64,000 nucleotides of DNA from CAVUMR01 sp963742715. Lineage in GTDB: Bacteria > Actinomycetota > Actinomycetes > Mycobacteriales > Micromonosporaceae. The position numbers were made by a program, and so were the translations under genes. Below the pieces are notes generated by a model, which did no database searches, was not told the DNA's origin, and saw only the letters and a program-made list of their open reading frames with translations. The stretch covers positions 248,001 to 312,000 of the forward strand of contig CAVUMR010000001.1 of NCBI GenBank assembly GCA_963742715.1, given 5' to 3'. Positions 17,316 to 26,113 of the stretch are shown here, piece by piece (position 1 is the first letter of the stretch; each line of letters begins with the position of its first letter).

Positions 17316-19086
17316 GTGCGCAAGGTCCTCATCGCGAACCGCGGGGAGATCACCGTACGAGTGATCCGCGCCTGCCGGGACGCCGGTCTCGGCAGCGTCG
17401 CCGTGTACGCCGACAGCGACCGGGACGCGCCGCACGCCCGGCTCGCCGACGAGGCGTACGCGCTGCACGGGGACACCTCCGCGGACACGTACCTGCGCAT
17501 CGACAAGCTGATCGAGGTCGGCCCGGCAGTCCGGCGCGGACGCCGTACACCCGGGCTACGGTTTTCTGGCCGAGAACGCGGAGTTCGCCGAGGCGGTCGA
17601 GCAGGCGGGCCTCACCTGGATCGGGCCGAGCCCGCAGTCGATCCGCGACCTCGGCGACAAGGTGACCGCGCGGCACATCGCCACCCGCGCCGGCGCCCCC
17701 CTGGTGCCCGGCACCTCCGACCCGGTCAAGGGCCCGGAGGAAGTGACCGCGTTCGCCGAGGAGCACGGCCTGCCGGTCGCCATCAAGGCCGCCTTCGGTG
17801 GCGGTGGGCGGGGCCTCAAGGTCGCCCGCGAGCTGGCCGAGATCCCCGAGTTGTACGCGAGCGCGGTGCGTGAGGCGCAGGCCGCGTTCGGCCGCGGCGA
17901 GTGCTTCGTCGAGCGGTACCTGGACAAGCCCCGGCACGTCGAGGCGCAGGTACTCGCCGACCTGCACGGCAACGTCGTGGTCGTCGGTACCCGCGACTGC
18001 TCGCTGCAGCGACGGCATCAGAAGCTGGTGGAGGAGGCCCCCGCGCCGTTCCTCACCGACGAGCAGCGCGGCACCATCCACTCCGCGGCGAAGGCGATCT
18101 GCAAGGAGGCCGGCTACTACGGCGCCGGTACCGTCGAGTTCCTCGTCGGGGCGGACGGCTCGATCTCGTTCCTCGAGGTCAACACCCGGCTGCAGGTCGA
18201 GCACCCGGTCAGCGAGGAGACCGCCGGCATCGACCTGGTCCGCGAGCAGTTCCGCATCGCCGACGGCGAGAAGCTGCGGTTCGACAGCGATCCGGAGCCG
18301 CGCGGGCACTCGATCGAGTTCCGGATCAACGGCGAGGACCCCGGTCGCAACTTCCTGCCCGCGCCCGGCGCGGTCACCGTCTTCACGCTGCCCTCGGGCC
18401 CGGGGGTACGGGTCGACGCCGGCGTCGAGGCGGGCACCGTGGTCAGCGGCAACTTCGACTCGCTGCTTGCCAAGGTGATCGTCACCGGGGAGACCCGGCA
18501 GCAGGCGATCGAGCGGGCCCGGCGCGCGCTGGACGAGATGGTGGTCGACGGGATGGCCACCGCGCTGCCGTTCCACCGCGCGGTACTGCGCGATCCGGCG
18601 TTCGCGCCGGCCGACCCGCACGAGGCGTTCACCGTGCACACCCGGTGGATCGAGACCGAGTGGGCCGGCGGAGTGGAACCGTTCACCGCCGCGGCCGACG
18701 CCGCCGAGCCGGAGGCGCGGGAGACCGTGGTCGTCGAGGTGGGCGGCAAGCGGCTGGAGGTGTCGCTGCCGGCCGGGCTCGGCGCGGTCGGTGGCGCGGT
18801 GGCCGGCGCCGCCGGCGAGCGGGCGGCGCGACCCAAGCGCGGCGGTGGCAAGCAGGCCGCCGGCGCCGGCGGCGACGCGCTGACCAGCCCGATGCAGGGC
18901 ACCATCGTGAAGATCGCGGTCGAGGAGGGCCAGCAGGTCGCCGAGGGCGAACTGGTGGTCGTACTCGAGGCGATGAAGATGGAGCAGCCGCTGAGCGCGC
19001 ACAAGGCCGGTACGGTCACGAACCTCGGCTCCGCCGTCGGCGACGTGGTCACCTCCGGCGCCACCATCTGCGAGATCAAAGACTGA
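17316..19086 (+). pseudogene. accA: Acyl-CoA carboxylase alpha subunit (biotin carboxylase + BCCP), one-base frameshift
   Basis: ATP-dependent biotin carboxylase with C-terminal biotin carrier domain, partner of PccB and AccE. GTG at 17316 follows GGAGGGAG. The frame MRKVLIANRGEITVRVIRAC runs to about codon 68, then breaks; the next frame resumes without loss at ARQSGADAVHPGYGFLAENA. Removing one G from the GG at 17520-17521 restores a 589-residue protein with the ATP-grasp domain (FGGGGRGLKVAREL), the EVNTRLQVEHPVSE active site and the biotin site EAMKMEQPL. All other parts are intact, so a sequencing error is at least as likely as a real mutation. It lies away from pccB. Confidence 0.85.
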
Positions 19087-19152
19087 CCGGCGGCCGCCGC
19101 GCCCACGGTTCCTTCGGCTTGCCAGGTGAGGGGCGCCAGCGGCGGGCTGCTG

Positions 19153-20556
19153 CTACTCGAACTCGTGCTGCATGAGTTGGCGGGCGGCCTCGGTGAGCGA
19201 TCCGGCCAGCGACGGATAGATCGTGATCGTCTGGGCGAGCTGCTGTACCGACAGGTGATTCTCGATCGCCAGCGCGATCGGCAGGATCAGCTCGCTCGCC
19301 TTCGGCGCCACCACCACCCCGCCGACGACCAGCCCGGATGCCGGCCGGCAGTACAACTTGACGAAACCGTCGGTGAGGCCGGCCATCTTCGCCCGCGCGT
19401 TGCCGGCCAGCGGCAGCATCACCGAGCGGGCCGGTACCCGGCCGGAGTCCACGGCGTCCTGGGACACCCCGACCGTGGCCAGTTCCGGATCGGTGAACAC
19501 GTTCGCGGACACGGTCTGCAGCCGCAGCGGTTGTACCGCTTCGCCCAGCGCGTGCCACATCGCGATCCGGCCCTGCATGCCGGCCACCGAAGCGAGCATC
19601 TGCACACCGGTACAGTCGCCGGCCGCGTACACCCCGGGCACACCGGTACGGGACACCCGATCCACCGTGATGAAGCCGCCCCGGTCGAGTTGTACGTCGT
19701 AATGCTCCAGGCCCAGATCGGCCGTGTTCGGCACCGAGCCGACCGTCATCAGCGCGTGGCTGCCCTCCAGCATGCGGCCGTCGCTCAGCTCGACCAGCAC
19801 CCCGTCGGCGGTACGGCTCACCGCGTTCGCGCGGGAGTTGGACAGGATCGTCATGCCGCGGTTGCGGAACACGGTCTCGATCGCGGTAGCCGCGTCCGTG
19901 TCCTCGTGCGGCATCACCCGGTCCCGGCTGGACACCAGCGTGACGTCCACTCCCATGGCCAGGTACGCGCTGGCGAACTCGGCGCCGGTGACGCCGGAGC
20001 CGACCACGATCAGCCGCTCGGGCAGCCGGTCGAAGTCGTACACCTGCCGCCAGGTCAGGATCCGTTCACCGTCCGGCTGGGCGCTGGCCAGGATCCGCGG
20101 AGTCGCGCCGGTGGCGAGCAGCACCACGTCGGCGTCGGTCTGGTACGCCGAGCCCTCGGTGGGCGTCACGTCGACCCGGTGCCGGCGGCCCTGGCCGGTG
20201 TCCGCCGCCAGCCGGGCGATCCCGGCCACCACCTCCACGCCGGCCTTGACCAGCTTGGTGTGGATGTCCTCGGACTGCCGCGCGGCGAGCGACTTGACCC
20301 GGTCGTGCACGGCGACCGCGTCGATCTGGACCGCGGCCAGCCCACCGGTACGCACGCCGAGCGTCTCCGCGCCGCGGAACGCGGTCACCACGTCGGAGGA
20401 GGCGATGAACGTCTTACTCGGCACGCAGTCGGACAGCACGCACGCGCCGCCGGCGCCGTCCCGCTCGATCAGCGCGACCTCGGCGCCGAGTTGCGCTCCA
20501 ACGAGCGCGGCCTCGTACCCGGCCGGTCCACCCCCGATGATCACGATTCGGTACAC
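19153..20556 (-). CDS. lpdA: NAD(P)H-quinone dehydrogenase-like flavoprotein (LpdA)
   Basis: 467 residues of the flavoprotein disulphide reductase family: FAD site IVIIGGGPAGYEAALVGAQL, a Cys pair in GGACVLSDCVPSKT (Cx4C), NAD site VVGSGVTGAEFASAYLAMG, and a C-terminal dimer domain. The His of the His-Glu pair needed by lipoamide dehydrogenase is replaced: the motif reads IYPSLAGSLTEA instead of a HPTLSE-like one. This fits LpdA, an actinobacterial quinone-reducing relative, not the true Lpd of 2-oxoacid complexes. GTG start. It converges with accA. Confidence 0.83.
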   Translation of the reverse strand: MYRIVIIGGGPAGYEAALVGAQLGAEVALIERDGAGGACVLSDCVPSKTFIASSDVVTAFRGAETLGVRTGGLAAVQIDAVAVHDRVKSLAARQSEDIHTKLVKAGVEVVAGIARLAADTGQGRRHRVDVTPTEGSAYQTDADVVLLATGATPRILASAQPDGERILTWRQVYDFDRLPERLIVVGSGVTGAEFASAYLAMGVDVTLVSSRDRVMPHEDTDAATAIETVFRNRGMTILSNSRANAVSRTADGVLVELSDGRMLEGSHALMTVGSVPNTADLGLEHYDVQLDRGGFITVDRVSRTGVPGVYAAGDCTGVQMLASVAGMQGRIAMWHALGEAVQPLRLQTVSANVFTDPELATVGVSQDAVDSGRVPARSVMLPLAGNARAKMAGLTDGFVKLYCRPASGLVVGGVVVAPKASELILPIALAIENHLSVQQLAQTITIYPSLAGSLTEAARQLMQHEFE

Positions 20557-20770
20557 CTGACTGGTCCACCTGCCCTTTGTTCGGTTTCACGCCTGTGCGG
20601 ACACATCCGCGTCCGCTGGCATTGTCCCCCGTGGACCATTGGCCGACACCTGAACCCGGTACCAAGCCGGACCCACCGGACAACCGTCGCCGCCGCCGGA
20701 ACCTCGCCCGCGCGGGGATTACCGGCCGGAAGCTTCGTGGCGTCCGGTATGCGAGCGTGCGATTGGCGGC

Positions 20771-20776
20771 TATCGT
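20771..20776 (+). promoter_or_regulatory. -10 box for leaderless gamma-glutamylcyclotransferase gene
   Basis: TATCGT followed after 6 nt by the GTG at 20783. No ribosome-binding site is present at that GTG. Confidence 0.6.
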
Positions 20777-20782
20777 GCTCGC

Positions 20783-21232
20783 GTGCCGACGTACGCCGCT
20801 TACGGCTCGAATCTCGATCCCGCGCTCATGCGCGAACGCTGCCCGCACTCCCCGCTGGTCGGGACCGGCTGGCTGGAGGGCTGGCGGCTGACGTTCGCCG
20901 GATCCGAGCTGGGCTGGCAGGACGGACCGCTCGCCACGGTGGTCGAGGACCCCGGTTGCCGGGTGTTCGTCGTGCTGTACGACCTGCACATGTTCGACGA
21001 AGCCGCGCTGGACCGGTGGGAGGGCGCGGTCTCCGGCCTGTACCGCAAGCTCCGGGTCCGGGTCGCCACCCTGGAGGGCGACGTGACGGCCTGGATCTAT
21101 GTACTGACCGCGTACGAGGGCGGCATGCCGAGCGCCCTGCACCTGCGGATGATCGCGGACGCGGCCGAGGCCGCCGGTGCCCCGGACGACTACATCGCCG
21201 AGCTGCGTTCCCGACCCGCGCTGGACGGCTGA
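20783..21232 (+). CDS. Gamma-glutamylcyclotransferase family protein
   Basis: 149 residues. The first residues, YAAYGSNLDPALM, form the substrate-binding YGSN loop, and FVVLYDLHMFDEAALDRWEG near 60-80 carries the conserved acidic helix where the catalytic Glu lies. The family cleaves gamma-glutamyl amides to pyroglutamate; actinobacteria usually hold mycothiol or ergothioneine instead of glutathione, so the substrate is open. Leaderless GTG start. Single gene, convergent with the GNAT gene 16 nt away. Confidence 0.8.
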   Translation: MPTYAAYGSNLDPALMRERCPHSPLVGTGWLEGWRLTFAGSELGWQDGPLATVVEDPGCRVFVVLYDLHMFDEAALDRWEGAVSGLYRKLRVRVATLEGDVTAWIYVLTAYEGGMPSALHLRMIADAAEAAGAPDDYIAELRSRPALDG

Positions 21233-21247
21233 CCGCCCGTCCGCGGG

Positions 21248-22231
21248 TCAGCCCCGCGGCGGGACCGGCGCGGCTGCCAGCACGGGCCACTCGTAGGTGT
21301 CCGCGCGGTACGCCGCGTGCATCCCGACCGACTCGTACAACTGGAACGCGCCGGTCGGATTTCCGGTGTCCGCGCCGAGCCCGACCCAGCGCCGGCCGGC
21401 CGCGGCGTACACCGCGAACGCGTACCGCAGCAGCAGCGTGGCCAGGCCGCGGCCGCGGTACCGCGGGCGTACCGCCAGGTTGCGGATCCAGCCACCGCCG
21501 TCCGACCGCGCCTGATCGGACGACTGGACGATCCCGGCCGCCCGCCCGTCCACCTCGGCGATCCACCACTGGTCGTACGGCGTGCTCGGGTCGCCCTGTA
21601 CCCGGGCCCACCAGCCGTCGAAGCCGGTGTCGTGGAAGTCCGGCAGCTCGGCGAACGCATCCCCGATGACCTGGTAGAACTCGCGCAGGTCGGACTCGTC
21701 GGACGGGTCGACGGTACGGATCCGCACCCATGGCGGGATCTGCGGGGACGGCTCGTCACCGGTCAGGTCGCGGTGCATCCGGGCGTACCGCCGGTCCAGC
21801 TGCCCGCCCGCGGCTCTGATCACGGCCACCATGCCCGGCTCGGCCTCCACCGCACCCGCCCGCGCGATCACCTGATCCCGTCCGGCCGCGGCGGCCCGTT
21901 CGGCGACCCGGTCCAGCAGTAGCCGCATCAGCGGGGCGTACAGATCGTCACCGGTGGACGGGTGGACCAGGATCTCGACGTCCTCCCGGTCGCCCCCGTG
22001 CGCGTTCTCGACGAACGCCCAGCCGACCAGCTCCGACCCGGAGTACACCAGCCATTCGTCGATCTCAGGGTCGTGGTTGGCGCTGCCCTGGACCGCCTGG
22101 ACGTCCTCGATGCTGAAGTCCGGATAACCCAGGACCGCGGTGTCGTGTTCCCGCACCATCGCCAGGATCGCCCCGGCGTCGCGGGTGCTGGGCCGGCGCA
22201 TCGTGTACCCGGCCGGGAGAAGGCTTGTCAC
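21248..22231 (-). CDS. Tandem GNAT acetyltransferase (mycothiol-synthase-like)
   Basis: About 327 residues with two GNAT folds. The second is the better preserved: LAVRPRYRGRGLATLLLRYA holds the acetyl-CoA loop, followed by VGLGADTGNPTGAFQLYESV. The N-terminal half lacks a clear CoA loop and is probably degenerate. This layout matches mycothiol synthase and its many actinobacterial relatives; the acceptor is unknown. The start is uncertain: GTG at 22231 (V-TSLLPAGYTMRR) looks natural, GTG at 22270 would add 13 residues, and neither has a good ribosome-binding site. Confidence 0.7.
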   Translation of the reverse strand: MTSLLPAGYTMRRPSTRDAGAILAMVREHDTAVLGYPDFSIEDVQAVQGSANHDPEIDEWLVYSGSELVGWAFVENAHGGDREDVEILVHPSTGDDLYAPLMRLLLDRVAERAAAAGRDQVIARAGAVEAEPGMVAVIRAAGGQLDRRYARMHRDLTGDEPSPQIPPWVRIRTVDPSDESDLREFYQVIGDAFAELPDFHDTGFDGWWARVQGDPSTPYDQWWIAEVDGRAAGIVQSSDQARSDGGGWIRNLAVRPRYRGRGLATLLLRYAFAVYAAAGRRWVGLGADTGNPTGAFQLYESVGMHAAYRADTYEWPVLAAAPVPPRG

Positions 22232-22405
22232 GAGGAGTAAGCGTCCGTGCTCCCGCCGGGCGGTGTCCACCGGTTTTGTTCACCAGGCCGGTACGGCGAG
22301 TCGCCGGCGACCCGTCCGATACCGCATCGTGACCGGACCGTGTCGACGCGACCTGAAACCGCGGCGCCGTTCCGCCCGTCTGATCGGCCGACACGGGAGG
22401 TAACC

Positions 22406-23356
22406 ATGGGACCTGCAGGGTGGGGACGCGGCCGGATCCGCGCGATCGCGCTGGTGGCGGGCATTGTCGGAATCGTGGCGGTCGGTACCGCCGGCTGCTC
22501 CAGCGGGGGCGACGAGCACAGCAGTTCAGGCGCCCCGGCGGCACAGGAGAAGGGGGACCCGGCCGGCGACAGCGGGGTACCGGGCGGAGCGACGCGGCAG
22601 GCCGGCAACCCGTTACCGGACCGTCAGGTGGAGACCTCGCAACAGTCGGTGGTGTACACCGGCACGCTGGACGTACGCGTCGACGATGTGGCCGCCGCCG
22701 CGAACCAGGCCGGTGCGCTGGTGACCGGCGCGGGCGGCGTGATCGCCGGCGACACCCGGCAGACCAGCACCAGCCGGTCCACCGCCGACCTGGTGCTGCG
22801 GGTACCCGGTCCGAAGTTCGCCGACACCGTGAACCGGCTCGGCAAGCTGGGGCACGAAATCCGTCGTGAGCTGTCCACCGAGGACGTGACCCAGGCCGTC
22901 GCCGACCTGGACAGCCGGATCACCAGCCAGAAGGCCAGCGTGACCAGGCTGCGCGGGTTGCTGTCCCGGGCCCAGAACATCTCCGACATCACCACGATCG
23001 AGACCGAGTTGGCGAACCGGGAGGCGGAACTGGAGTCGCTGCAGGCGCGCAGCCGGGTGCTCGAGGACCAGGTCGCCCTGTCCACGATCACGCTGCACCT
23101 GCTGACCAAGGGGGACTTCGCGGCACCGGTCGAGGAGCGCGGCTTCCTCGCCGGCCTGCGCGCCGGCTGGCACGGGTTCCTGGTGACGCTCAGCGGCGGA
23201 CTCACCGCGTTCGGGGCGGTACTGCCGTTCCTGGTCGCACTGGCGATCCCGGCCGGTCTCATCTGGTGGTTCGCGCGCCGCCGCCGTTCCGTGGTGGTAG
23301 CCGCGCCGGCTACAGCCGCCACACCTGCACAGTCGGGCCCTCCGCCGGCAGGGTGA
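22406..23356 (+). CDS. DUF4349 lipoprotein
   Basis: 316 residues. Signal peptide with lipobox VGTAGC, so the N-terminus is lipid-anchored outside. DUF4349 follows from about 70: VVYTGTLDVRVDDVAAAANQ, and a coiled-coil stretch ADLDSRITSQKASVTRLRGL. One membrane helix near 275-297 (LPFLVALAIPAGLIWWFARR) places a short basic tail in the cytoplasm. Function unknown; the architecture suggests an envelope protein. GGGAGG precedes the ATG at 22406. Its last 47 bp overlap the 3' end of the GH13 gene on the other strand. Confidence 0.83.
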   Translation: MGPAGWGRGRIRAIALVAGIVGIVAVGTAGCSSGGDEHSSSGAPAAQEKGDPAGDSGVPGGATRQAGNPLPDRQVETSQQSVVYTGTLDVRVDDVAAAANQAGALVTGAGGVIAGDTRQTSTSRSTADLVLRVPGPKFADTVNRLGKLGHEIRRELSTEDVTQAVADLDSRITSQKASVTRLRGLLSRAQNISDITTIETELANREAELESLQARSRVLEDQVALSTITLHLLTKGDFAAPVEERGFLAGLRAGWHGFLVTLSGGLTAFGAVLPFLVALAIPAGLIWWFARRRRSVVVAAPATAATPAQSGPPPAG

Positions 23357-25166
23357 CCGCGCCACCGGGCCCGACCGTCAGGTCGGGCGCACCGCCGTAC
23401 AGGTTCCCGCCGCCGTCCCCGGTCAGCCCGAGGGCAGCGGCGGGCAGCCGTACCGGTTCGGCCGGGGCGCGTGCGGCCAGTACGAGCAGCCGCTCGGTCG
23501 GGTGTTCCCGCAGGTACACCAGGACGTCGTCGGCCACGTACGCCCAGCGCAGCCCGCCCCGGCGCAGCGCCACCCGCGCGTTGCGCAGCCCGATCAGCGC
23601 CCGGTACCGGTCGAACGTCACCCGGTCCCAGTCGGCCGGCCGGTGCCACGGCATCGGCCGGCGGCCGGCCTCACCGAACTCTCCCTCGAGCCCCAGCTCG
23701 TCGCCGGCGAACACCATCGGCGTACCGGGCATGGTGAACAGCAGCCCGGCGGCCACCTCCACCAGCGCCGGATCGCGTACCACGGTCCGGATGCGTGCGA
23801 TGTCGTGCGAGCCGAGCAGGTTCCACGAGTTGGTCAGGCCGCGCCACGAGGTACCGGCCGCGAACGCGCGCATGGTCGCCACCACGGCCGCGCCGCCCAA
23901 CCGGGGCACCGGCACCGGTACCCCGGGGAACGGCAGGTCCCGCTCCGGATCGCGCAGCCAGGTCCACAGTGGACGGGTGAAGCCGGCGTAGTTCATCATG
24001 CCCTGCCAGCCGTCCCCGGGCAGGTCGGTACCGCCGTCGTGACAGTGCTCCGCGACGAGCAGGGCGTCCGGGCGTACCGCGGTGACCGCGTCCCGGAGCA
24101 GCCGCGCGACCTCGTGGTTGAGATCGTCGCCGGCGCGCCGGCCGGTCATGTTCGCCACGTCCACCCGCCAGCCGTCCAGCCGGTACGGCTCGGCCAGCCA
24201 TTTCCTGGCGATCGCGTCCGGGCCGGCCAGGAACCGGCGGCGCAGCTCGGGCGAGTGCCAGTTGAGCTTCGGCAGCGACTTCACGCCGAACCAGGATTCG
24301 TAGCCGTACTTGACGGCCGGGTCGAAATAGAACATGCCGCGCTCGACCGAGTCGCGCTTGCGGCGGGCGGTGGTGAACCACGGGTGGGTATGGCCGCAGT
24401 GGTTGGTGGTGAGGTCGCCGATCAGCCGCCAGCCGCGCGCGTGTACCGCGTCGGAGAGCCGGACCAGTGCCGCGTCCCCGCCGAGCAGCGGATCCACCGT
24501 GTCGAACGCGGACGCGTTGTACCGGTGGTTCGACGGTGCCGGGAAGACCGGGGTCAGGTAGAGGGTGTTGAACCCCAGTTCCGCGATGTGATCGAGCCGC
24601 TCGCGGATGCCGTCCAGGTCACCGCCGTACCAGTCCGCGGCGTATCGGGTGCCCGGCTGCGCCGGCCGCTCGTCCCAGCCGCGCGGCACCGCCCAGTCCG
24701 GGACCGGACGTGACGGCTCCTCAGTCGACTGCGCCCCGGTCGACTGCGCGAACCGGTCCGGGAAGATCTGGTACACGATCGCGTCGAGCGTCCAGTCCGG
24801 CGGCGGATCGTGCGCGACCAGCCGGAAATCGGTGGCGTCGGGCAGGTCGTGGCAGTACACCCCGGCCGCGGTGAGCCACCGGTACCCGCTCGGCCCGTCG
24901 AGCAGGAACCGGTAGTTCGTGACCGGGTTGCGTACCTCGAGCTCGACCCGCCACCAGGTGTCGCCGCGCGCCGCGCCCAGGCCGCGGTCGATCCGCCCGC
25001 GGGTGAAGTGCGGCTCGGCGTCCGGAGTGGTGCGCGCCCACAGCCTGCGCACCTGGGCCGACCGCGGCACCCGCACGAACACGGTGACCCGGTCACCGAG
25101 CTTCGGCGCGAGCTCGCTGACGTGGTACGCCGACCCGTCGTGGTGCGGCAGGTCGAGCAGGCTCAT
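23310..25166 (-). CDS. Glycoside hydrolase family 13 enzyme (cyclomaltodextrinase/neopullulanase-like)
   Basis: 618 residues, no signal peptide, so cytoplasmic. An N-terminal beta-sandwich (about 1-115) precedes the catalytic barrel, as in maltodextrin-degrading GH13 enzymes. The four conserved regions are present: DLTTNH (251-256), GWRVD with nucleophile Asp336, VAE with acid/base Glu373, and SHD with Asp455. It would split imported maltodextrins or cyclodextrins. The ATG at 25166 overlaps the stop of malG by 4 bp, so it is the last gene of the maltose operon. Its 3' end overlaps the convergent DUF4349 gene. Confidence 0.88.
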   Translation of the reverse strand: MSLLDLPHHDGSAYHVSELAPKLGDRVTVFVRVPRSAQVRRLWARTTPDAEPHFTRGRIDRGLGAARGDTWWRVELEVRNPVTNYRFLLDGPSGYRWLTAAGVYCHDLPDATDFRLVAHDPPPDWTLDAIVYQIFPDRFAQSTGAQSTEEPSRPVPDWAVPRGWDERPAQPGTRYAADWYGGDLDGIRERLDHIAELGFNTLYLTPVFPAPSNHRYNASAFDTVDPLLGGDAALVRLSDAVHARGWRLIGDLTTNHCGHTHPWFTTARRKRDSVERGMFYFDPAVKYGYESWFGVKSLPKLNWHSPELRRRFLAGPDAIARKWLAEPYRLDGWRVDVANMTGRRAGDDLNHEVARLLRDAVTAVRPDALLVAEHCHDGGTDLPGDGWQGMMNYAGFTRPLWTWLRDPERDLPFPGVPVPVPRLGGAAVVATMRAFAAGTSWRGLTNSWNLLGSHDIARIRTVVRDPALVEVAAGLLFTMPGTPMVFAGDELGLEGEFGEAGRRPMPWHRPADWDRVTFDRYRALIGLRNARVALRRGGLRWAYVADDVLVYLREHPTERLLVLAARAPAEPVRLPAAALGLTGDGGGNLYGGAPDLTVGPGGAVTLPAEGPTVQVWRL

Positions 25167-26113
25167 CCCTTGACGGCGCCGGCGGTCAGCCCGCCGACGA
25201 TGTACCGCTGGAGGAACTGGAACACCACCACGGTCGGGATCGCGGTGAGCAGCGAGCCGGCGCAGAACATGCCGAAGTTGTCGTTCCGTTCGCCGGCGAT
25301 CAGGCCGTACAGCCCGACCGCGAGGGTCTTGGAGTCCGGCTCGGTGAGGAACACGTTGGCGATCAGGAACTCGTTGATCGTGCCGATGAACACGAGCAAC
25401 CCGACTACCGCGAGGATCGGCGCGACCAGCGGCAACAGGATCCGGAAGAAGATCTGCGCGTGGGTGGCCCCGTCCATCACCGCCGACTCGTCCAGTTCCT
25501 TCGGCAGCGTGTCGAAGAAGCCCTTCATCAGCCAGGTGTTCACGCCGAGCGCACCACCGAGGTACAGGATGATCAGGCTCCACGGGGTGTTGAAGCCGAT
25601 GCCCGGCCAGTAGTCGGTGATCGTGGTGAACATGAGGAAGATCGTCACGATCGCCAGGAACTGCGGGAACATCTGCACGAGCAGCAGGCCGAGCAGGCCG
25701 GTACGCCGGCCGCGGAACCGGAACCGGCTGAACGAGTAGGCGGAGAGTGCGGAAAGAAAGACACTGCACACCGCTACGAGTAGCGCGATCAGCACCGAGT
25801 TGACGTACCACCGGCCGAAGTCGGTACGGGAGAACAGGTTCGTCAGGTTTTCCAGCGTCGCGCCGGACGGCAGCAGCGACGTCGAGTTGAGCGTGCCGAG
25901 CGGGTTCAGCGCGGCCGAGGCCACGAACACGATCGGGAACAGCGAGAACGCGACCGCGACGAGCCCGGCCAGGTGCCGCCAGCCGACCAGCCGGAACCAG
26001 CGGCCGGCCGACCTCCGCCCGGCCGGGGACGAGCCGCCCGACGAGCCCGGCGCCGCGCGGCCGGTGGACCGGCCGGTGGACCGGCCGCCGGTCGCGGACG
26101 AGGGAGCAGCCAT
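25163..26113 (-). CDS. malG: Maltose/maltodextrin ABC transporter permease (MalG)
   Basis: 316 residues: a Ser/Gly/Arg-rich cytoplasmic tail of about 45, six membrane helices, and the EAA loop DESAVMDGATHAQIFFRILL near 215 that contacts the ATPase. The end, FLQRYIVGGLTAGAVKG, is typical of MalG. Together with MalF it forms the import channel. The ATG at 26113 shares one base with the malF stop (TGATG) and the gene overlaps the GH13 gene by 4 bp, showing tight coupling. Confidence 0.9.
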   Translation of the reverse strand: MAAPSSATGGRSTGRSTGRAAPGSSGGSSPAGRRSAGRWFRLVGWRHLAGLVAVAFSLFPIVFVASAALNPLGTLNSTSLLPSGATLENLTNLFSRTDFGRWYVNSVLIALLVAVCSVFLSALSAYSFSRFRFRGRRTGLLGLLLVQMFPQFLAIVTIFLMFTTITDYWPGIGFNTPWSLIILYLGGALGVNTWLMKGFFDTLPKELDESAVMDGATHAQIFFRILLPLVAPILAVVGLLVFIGTINEFLIANVFLTEPDSKTLAVGLYGLIAGERNDNFGMFCAGSLLTAIPTVVVFQFLQRYIVGGLTAGAVKG

